The position numbers and the translations under genes are program-made. Positions 59,999 through 64,000 of a stretch of 64,000 nucleotides of DNA are shown in pieces. The stretch comes from an uncultured Christensenellaceae bacterium (GTDB lineage: Bacteria > Bacillota > Clostridia > Christensenellales > Borkfalkiaceae), in contig CAJUOP010000011.1 in NCBI GenBank assembly GCA_910588465.1, forward strand, positions 5,169 through 69,168, read 5' to 3'. Each line of letters starts with the position of its first letter. The first letter of the stretch is position 1. The notes beneath the pieces are model-generated. The model saw nothing but the letters and a program-made list of their open reading frames with translations, had not been told where the DNA came from and ran no database searches.

Positions 59999-60352
59999 TT
60001 ATCGGAGCAGCATATTGAGCAGCGTCTTGTCCGAATTTCGTGTAGGCTTGACGGCGCACTCGTAAGTTTCGCCGTCCTCGTCCGTCGTACGGACAAGATA
60101 TCTTTCGCCCGAAACGACCTTTCCCTCGGCATTCGTAAACTCATACGGTTCGATGACAAAATCCGCTTTGCTTGCGTTTCCGAATACAATATCCAAAACG
60201 GTATACCCGCCCTTATCGTTCTTATTATCGGGCGGAGCAAGTTTGATTTTTACATCCCTGCCGCGCACGTTACCGCAAATGAAATACTCGAAATACGACT
60301 TCCCTTTATACTCGAAAGTATCTCTTTCAACCTTGATCCCGTTCTTTACCAT
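59999..60352 (-). CDS. 117-aa beta-rich protein, possible ssDNA-binding protein
   Basis: GGGAGG precedes ATG 60352. The sequence is a run of beta-strands with basic and aromatic residues (FEYKGKSYFEYFICGNVRGRDVKIKLAPPD ... GERYLVRTT). Size, strand pattern and position in a module with an HUH Rep protein recall phage ssDNA-binding proteins, but no signature proves it. Confidence 0.65.
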   Translation of the reverse strand: MVKNGIKVERDTFEYKGKSYFEYFICGNVRGRDVKIKLAPPDNKNDKGGYTVLDIVFGNASKADFVIEPYEFTNAEGKVVSGERYLVRTTDEDGETYECAVKPTRNSDKTLLNMLLR

Positions 60353-60368
60353 TACTTCTTACCTCCCG

Positions 60369-60647
60369 TTACTTACCTTTCTTTCGCGAAATTGCCGCGG
60401 CTTCTTCTTTGGTTTTACCTTCGGCAATTGCCTGTCTGTACTTAAAATGTCCCGCATGATCGCTCTGGCAAAGGAGATAGCCCGATCTTAAACCCTTATT
60501 GTAATCGTCGAGCTCCTCGCCCTCGTGAGGACCGCGCATGTGAACGCGGTTTTTACGTTCCTTTGCATAGCCTTCGGCGCGCTTGGAAGGCGTCATCCAT
60601 TTTCGCTCCGAATACTTCCCGCCGGTTGCGGGTTTGTTGTTTGCCAT
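60369..60647 (-). CDS. Small basic protein, 92 aa
   Basis: AAGGAG precedes ATG 60647. It is very basic and hydrophilic (KYSERKWMTPSKRAEGYAKERKNRVHMRGPHEGEELDDYNKGLRSGYLL). The KGLRSGYLLCQSDHAGHFKYRQAIAEGKTKEEAAAISRKKGK end is helical. It may bind nucleic acid. First gene of the exported-protein operon. Confidence 0.7.
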   Translation of the reverse strand: MANNKPATGGKYSERKWMTPSKRAEGYAKERKNRVHMRGPHEGEELDDYNKGLRSGYLLCQSDHAGHFKYRQAIAEGKTKEEAAAISRKKGK

Positions 60648-60856
60648 CTAATTACTCCTTGTAAATAAATTTTTGTTTTTGGACCGCACGTTAGCTTTCA
60701 ACAAGTCTGCCTGTCCGATATTAAATTGTTGTTTATAATCAAGCAATTCGGCATTAAGGAAACTTCACGTTTCATGCGATGAGCGGAAGGTGGCCACCTT
60801 TATCTTGCAAGCACCGCACAAATCGTTTTGTTTTTGCCACTGCTGATTACACTTTC

Positions 60857-60934
60857 ATTGTAACACGGGAAAGAATGGAATAGTACCTGCCCAACCCCGC
60901 CGTTACTCCGCTTCAATACCGCCTAATTTCCGCA
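60857..60934 (-). promoter_or_regulatory. Copy A of a 78-bp duplicated promoter element
   Basis: On the minus strand the element carries G-rich blocks (GGCGGTATTGAAGCGG, GGCGGGG) and ends in TACAAT with a poor -35. A diverged copy with the same length and order lies at 61597-61674. The downstream gene starts at 60647. The rest of 60648-61212 shows no coding potential. Confidence 0.55.
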
Positions 60935-61212
60935 TTGTTACGCCTCAATCGATACTTTCAAACTCAATCGACGTATTTTCTCGTGTATATGGAAGACGGT
61001 ATTCGTTTTCCCTCCAAGTACGTTCTGCCCTTGAAAATCTCTTCGTATCGGCAATCTCTTAATTTCGTTCGGGCGCAAAAAACATCCGTGCTATAATCGC
61101 GCTATCGCCCGTAGGTTCGATCGACAAATGAATCGTTTGCTTTACGATAGAAGAATCCGTCCGATGAACGTTGTCTGCGTTTTTCATAAAATCAAGACAT
61201 TTAATCATAGAC

Positions 61213-61515
61213 TTAAACTTCCTTTAATTTATTTTGGAAAAACTTCAAAAGTTGGCTATGAAGTTTTTGTATGTATTTCGCACTATAACCGACTTCCGTA
61301 CCGTAACTCTCCTGCGTATTGCCACGAACGTACAACCCGACGTACAAGTCGTAGAACTTAGGCGAAGCCGCCATTGCAAGGACGTTATACCTTTGCACCT
61401 TTTCCGTGATAGAGCTGACACCGACGGTCTGAGCATTCTTATCGAACACTTGCTTACGCTGATAGTAATACCGCACGTCCTTCAACTCTTCTCTGATTTG
61501 TTTCAATGTAATCAT
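61213..61515 (-). CDS. Small HTH-like protein, 100 aa
   Basis: AGAGGT precedes ATG 61515. The C-terminal half (NTQESYGTEVGYSAKYIQKLHSQLLKFFQNKL) resembles the helix-turn-helix of sigma region 4 or phage activators; the N-terminal half is helical. It may be the activator of the duplicated promoter elements nearby (inference). Confidence 0.68.
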   Translation of the reverse strand: MITLKQIREELKDVRYYYQRKQVFDKNAQTVGVSSITEKVQRYNVLAMAASPKFYDLYVGLYVRGNTQESYGTEVGYSAKYIQKLHSQLLKFFQNKLKEV

Positions 61516-61596
61516 CTATTTACCTCTTATTACTTTTTTCGATTATATTACAAATGTTACGCAAACGCTTTCTGTGTTACTTCCGACTACGCTTCA

Positions 61597-61674
61597 ATTG
61601 TACCACGTGATGGAAAGGATTTGTACCGACACAGCCCCGCCGCTACCCCGCTTATAAACCGCCTAATCCCCGCA
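61597..61674 (-). promoter_or_regulatory. Copy B of the 78-bp duplicated promoter element
   Basis: The same layout as copy A: GGCGGTTTATAAGCGG and GGCGGGG blocks and a terminal TACAAT (61597-61602) with a weak -35. It lies about 80 nt before the HTH-like gene at 61515. Confidence 0.55.
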
Positions 61675-61717
61675 CGAGTTCACCTTAAACGGAATTTTTA
61701 CGCATAACAAATAAAAA

Positions 61718-61762
61718 ATACCCGACAATTAGATCCCTTTCGGAAATCTGTTTGTCGGGTAT
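61718..61762 (-). terminator. Terminator of the zinc-ribbon gene
   Basis: An 11-bp stem (ATACCCGACAA with TTGTCGGGTAT) is followed by TTTTTTATTT on the minus strand. It separates the zinc-ribbon gene from the duplicated promoter region. Confidence 0.75.
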
Positions 61763-61859
61763 CTCGCTTCGCGGCTTTCCCTACAATGTCATTGATTGAC
61801 CTGATACGGATTTACAGGCAACTCCAAACCGCACCGTCGTTATCAAGATCAAATTGTTA

Positions 61860-62045
61860 TCAAGTGCCCTTTGTCTCATAGGGCAAATAAACATCACACC
61901 GAACGTGTTTTCTCGTAACCGGTTTTGCAATCAGCGTCGAACCGCAATGTGAACACATTAACTTTACTTCGTTATCTTTCCTTTTGTATCCAATTACCAA
62001 TCGCCCGCAATTACAGCAATACATTCTGACCGTTATCCAATCCAC
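61860..62045 (-). CDS. Small zinc-ribbon protein (Com-like)
   Basis: The product has 61 aa from GTG 62045 (GGGGGG upstream) or 54 aa from ATG 62024. Two CxxC pairs (MYCCNCGRL and LMCSHCGST) form a zinc ribbon like the phage Com/Mom-control and similar small regulators. It has a consensus promoter with a LexA-like box, so it may respond to DNA damage. Confidence 0.7.
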   Translation of the reverse strand: MDWITVRMYCCNCGRLVIGYKRKDNEVKLMCSHCGSTLIAKPVTRKHVRCDVYLPYETKGT

Positions 62046-62073
62046 AAATCATCACCCCCCCGCCACACAAATA

Positions 62074-62128
62074 CGAACATTTGTTTGTTTTATGTGTTTA
62101 TTATATCGTGTCCAATGGGGAATGTCAA
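62074..62128 (-). promoter_or_regulatory. Consensus promoter with LexA-like box
   Basis: TTGACA (62123-62128), 17 bp and TATAAT (62100-62105) on the minus strand match the consensus perfectly. CGAACATTTGTTTG (62074-62087), just downstream of the start point, matches 12 of 14 positions of the Bacillota LexA site. Confidence 0.65.
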
Positions 62129-62183
62129 GGATTTGAAAGACTTTTGGGAAGCAAAAAAATTTTTACAAAGAAAATTTCAAATG

Positions 62184-62216
62184 TGACATTATTTGTCATG
62201 AATTTCATGCTATAAT
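62184..62216 (+). promoter_or_regulatory. Integrase-side promoter with a TGACA-N5-TGTCA palindrome
   Basis: A perfect palindrome TGACATTATTTGTCA (62184-62198) is followed by TATAAT (62211-62216) without a good -35. A repressor or activator bound here would control the transcript leading to the integrase, about 330 nt downstream. Confidence 0.5.
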
Positions 62217-62551
62217 AAAAGTTTTTTGTTTGGAGAGTGTTTATTGTACCGAAAATTCTTTGGGCTGCGAGGAAAAAATTTTACGACGCGACATACTTCT
62301 CTCCTTTGAATAAAATTTTTTACGGAACGGCGTGCCTTCTAAATTTGTGGGGGCTACCGCAGACCTCTCCGCGCAAAGCCTTTTCGGTGTTTGGAAAGGC
62401 GATTTTTGTTTTAGGAGGTTGAATATGTTCCGTTTTGAGTGGGGTTAGTTCCGATTTTTGCGGTCTTGGGTTATCAATCTGCGGTACGTAGACGGTGGAA
62501 TCCCTTATCTTTGTATTTTATGATGGAATTGCCATCTACAATCGTCGTTTT
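62217..62551 (+). other. Long integrase leader with a 7-codon mini-ORF
   Basis: This leader has no convincing long gene. A perfect TTAGGAGG site precedes ATG 62425, which encodes only MFRFEWG before TAG 62446-62448. GC-rich segments on each side (about 62334-62410 and 62470-62505) could fold. It may be a structured regulatory RNA or att-proximal sequence. Confidence 0.4.
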
Positions 62552-63763
62552 ATGACTCAATTAGAAAAATTAGTTAACTATGTTGCACAGTTGCCCGAGG
62601 GCGACGAACTTACCGCTTTCGTTTATAAGTTAGCGGCGGATTCGGCTATGCTCAAATCTTATAAGAGTAAGAGAACGCCCCAGCCGAAGAGACAAGAAAA
62701 ACAAGTATTCAAATTTACAAAAAAGGAGATTTACGAAATGCCTGAACCTATTCGGATTTTATTGATGTACGGCGAATATGAAGTGCCGTACTCCGTTTAC
62801 AGAAACTCATACCGCGCAAGATTGCGCAAAGACGGTTATTGCATTGAAGTCTATGATAAAAACTTAGATAATTTACGAAAAAAATTTTTAAAAGCTGCTA
62901 TGAACTACAAGCCCAAAGAAGTACAGAAAGAAGATACCTCGACACCGTTTATGAAAGACTTTGCCTCTTTATGGCTACAAACACGGGAAATCAATATCAA
63001 GGAAACCACGCTGAAAGGCTATCAGGTGATCCTCAACTCCCAAGTGATTCCCGTATTCGGGGAAAAACGTTTGAAGGAGATCACCCGCGCCGACATTCAA
63101 GAGCACTTAACGAACCTCGTCAAGCAGGAAAAATTCAGAACAGCGCAAAAGTTAAAAATCGTCCTTTCTTCCATCTTCGAGCTCGCCGCAGAGGACTTTG
63201 GGATTAAATCGCCGATGAAAAAAATTATATTACCGCATTATGAGGCAAAAAAAGGATCGTCGCTCTCCAAAGAGGAAGAAAAGAAAACCGTGGATTATTG
63301 CATCACCCATATCGACAACCCCGTGTACAGTGCGATTTTGATTTTGCTCTATACGGGAATGCGCGTCGGAGAACTCCAATCCGCTGAGCTTCACGAAAAA
63401 TATATCGAATGCGAAACGGAAAAGATACGCAAAGGCTATTCGATCGAACGGAGAAAAATCCCGCTTTCGCCCATGTACCGAAAAGTCATGCGGTATATAG
63501 ACTTCGAGAGAGCGAAAATGGTGAAGGGAGATTACATAAACCGTAGTTTCCAAAAGATTATGCCAAAAAGGCATACACACGAGCTTCGGTATACTTTTAT
63601 TACGCGGGCGAAGGAATGCGGATGCAACTTAGAACTCGTTATGCTTTGGGACGGACACAAGTTCGACGAGCATGTAAAATCGAGCGCCGTTGACAGGGGT
63701 TATACAACCTATTCCGATGAAACCTACTTCGGCGAAATTGAAAAAATCAATTACGACCTATAA
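62552..63763 (+). CDS. int: Tyrosine recombinase/integrase
   Basis: The 403-aa product from ATG 62552 has an N-terminal arm region (about 1-130), a core-binding SAM-like domain (about 140-235, FASLWLQTREINIKETTLKGY) and a catalytic domain with Arg271 (TGMRVGEL), His343-x-x-Arg346 (HELRYTF), His369 (WDGHKF) and the nucleophile Tyr387 or Tyr384 (RGYTTY). The spacing from His369 to the Tyr is longer than usual. No clear Shine-Dalgarno precedes the ATG; a GTG at 62495 is the alternative. It faces the 3' end of a tRNA gene at the window edge, the usual position of an element integrase. Confidence 0.93.
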   Translation: MTQLEKLVNYVAQLPEGDELTAFVYKLAADSAMLKSYKSKRTPQPKRQEKQVFKFTKKEIYEMPEPIRILLMYGEYEVPYSVYRNSYRARLRKDGYCIEVYDKNLDNLRKKFLKAAMNYKPKEVQKEDTSTPFMKDFASLWLQTREINIKETTLKGYQVILNSQVIPVFGEKRLKEITRADIQEHLTNLVKQEKFRTAQKLKIVLSSIFELAAEDFGIKSPMKKIILPHYEAKKGSSLSKEEEKKTVDYCITHIDNPVYSAILILLYTGMRVGELQSAELHEKYIECETEKIRKGYSIERRKIPLSPMYRKVMRYIDFERAKMVKGDYINRSFQKIMPKRHTHELRYTFITRAKECGCNLELVMLWDGHKFDEHVKSSAVDRGYTTYSDETYFGEIEKINYDL

Positions 63764-63775
63764 AAGGCAATAGCA

Positions 63776-63812
63776 AAGCGGGCAGACCGTAAATGATCTG
63801 TCCGCTTATTTT
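63776..63812 (+). terminator. Terminator of the integrase gene
   Basis: An 11-bp stem (AAGCGGGCAGA with TCTGTCCGCTT, one G.U) is followed by ATTTTGTT, 12 nt after the stop. The rest of 63764-64000 has the right end motif and the tRNA terminator. Confidence 0.75.
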
Positions 63813-63917
63813 GTTCCGACGTCCCTTGTTGGCATATATCCGACGCGAAATTTTTATTCAAATATTCAAAATAGTACTCTTATAAACGCATAAATGCCTG
63901 TTTGTTCTCATTAGTTT

Positions 63918-63939
63918 GCACCCAAATGCACCCAAAATA
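63918..63939 (+). repeat. Right copy of the end motif GCACCC-N2-ATGCACCC
   Basis: GCACCC, AA, ATGCACCC, AAAATA: the same orientation and order as the left copy at 34664-34686. Candidate attachment core or arm-type integrase site between int and the tRNA gene. Confidence 0.5.
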
Positions 63940-63941
63940 TG

Positions 63942-63979
63942 AAAAATGAGGGAAATTTTGTGAATTTCTCTCATTTTTT
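63942..63979 (-). terminator. Terminator of the tRNA gene at the right edge
   Basis: The imperfect stem AAAATGAG-GGAAATT / AATTTC-TCTCATTTT follows the tRNA CCA end on the minus strand and resembles the terminator after the left remnant. Confidence 0.6.
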
Positions 63980-64000
63980 TGGTGCCCGAAGCCGGACTTG
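63980..64000 (-). tRNA. 3' end of a tRNA gene running off the window
   Basis: On the minus strand the visible part reads T-loop and T-stem (CAAGTCCGGC), acceptor strand TTCGGGC and ACCA. The 5' part (expected to begin GCCCGAA) is outside the window, so the amino acid cannot be named. Its acceptor differs from the left remnant (CAGCGGC). Confidence 0.6.

Larger units (their letters stand above)
34664..63939. mobile_element. Integrated element (about 29 kb) with tyrosine integrase; boundaries inferred
   Basis: Base composition drops at about 34.6 kb. tRNA 3' ends lie at both borders, a tyrosine recombinase sits at the right end, and the same end motif occurs at both ends. The cargo is PcfK/PcfJ-type genes, an HUH replication initiator, surface proteins, a sigma factor and a toxin-like cassette. 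No relaxase of MOB type, VirB4, VirB6 or coupling protein was recognised. The element is an IME or a phage-like element rather than a complete ICE. The exact ends are not proven, because the two tRNA ends differ in their acceptor strands. Confidence 0.6.

Noticed and set aside
59923..60240. A 105-codon minus-strand frame overlapping the 117-aa gene
   Set aside because: It overlaps the better supported 59999..60352 gene in another frame and lacks a ribosome-binding site; only its last 20 codons are free.
62237..62422. A 61-codon open frame in the integrase leader
   Set aside because: No ATG start or ribosome-binding site and no protein-like pattern; more likely an untranslated leader.
34704..63763. 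A complete integrative conjugative element
   Set aside because: No MOB relaxase, VirB4, VirB6 or recognisable coupling protein is encoded; only PcfK/PcfJ-type accessory genes suggest a link to conjugation.
34532..64000. The two tRNA 3' ends taken as a simple attL/attR pair
   Set aside because: Their acceptor strands differ (CAGCGGC against TTCGGGC), so they cannot be the two halves of one tRNA. Only the terminator side and the GCACCC motif are alike.

Overview
The window looks like the chromosome of an anaerobic, spore-forming Bacillota (Clostridia-type) bacterium. It carries SpoIIE, an oxygen-sensitive pyruvate formate-lyase with its radical-SAM activase, strong Shine-Dalgarno sites, many near-consensus sigma-A promoters (TTGACA-N17-TATAAT) and large secreted surface proteins typical of gut species. 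I cannot fix the genus from sequence alone. 

Chromosomal part, 1 to about 34.5 kb (GC-rich, almost all on the minus strand): a very large secreted subtilisin-type protease runs off the left edge. It is followed by spoIIE (plus strand), cysK, a frameshifted flavodoxin/ferredoxin gene coupled to an epimerase with an added zinc ribbon, an alpha-galactosidase, a coiled-coil membrane protein, tex, a hemolysin-III/PAQR protein, a small regulator operon, and pyruvate formate-lyase split into two genes (a 674-aa catalytic part and a 78-aa glycyl-radical part). Next come a 1335-aa surface protein with a cytoplasmic coiled-coil tail, a three-gene signalling operon (low-molecular-weight phosphatase, REC/HD-GYP/GGDEF regulator, HPt), pflA, a MITE-like inverted-repeat element, and a hexuronate operon (uxuA, SDR reductase, eda, kdgK) divergent from an AraC regulator. 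That operon converts fructuronate/mannonate through KDG and KDPG to pyruvate and glyceraldehyde-3-phosphate. 

Integrated element, about 34.6 to 63.9 kb (lower GC): it is bounded by a tRNA-Leu-like 3' remnant on the left and by a tyrosine integrase facing the 3' end of a tRNA gene on the right, with a near-identical 22-23 bp motif at both ends. It holds a DUF4143 ATPase, a plus-strand cluster of small accessory genes leading to PcfK-MutS(I), PcfJ and an adenine-methylase-like protein, and a visibly AT-rich sub-island (43.6-50.5 kb) with two big surface proteins (one ending in a Hint self-processing domain) and an ECF sigma factor. A minus-strand module (50.5-61.5 kb) follows, with an HUH replication initiator beside two large hairpins, a membrane-anchored P-loop ATPase, a 32-aa single-span membrane peptide, three membrane-anchored exported proteins, a 117-aa protein of ssDNA-binding-protein size and small regulators. 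A DUF3791/DUF3990 ADP-ribosyltransferase-like cassette interrupts it on the plus strand. 

No MOB relaxase or type IV secretion genes were recognised. The HUH protein, membrane ATPase, tiny membrane peptide and anchored exported proteins together resemble the layout of a filamentous-phage (inovirus-like) extrusion system more than a conjugation system. This is the best candidate for an undescribed system in the window.
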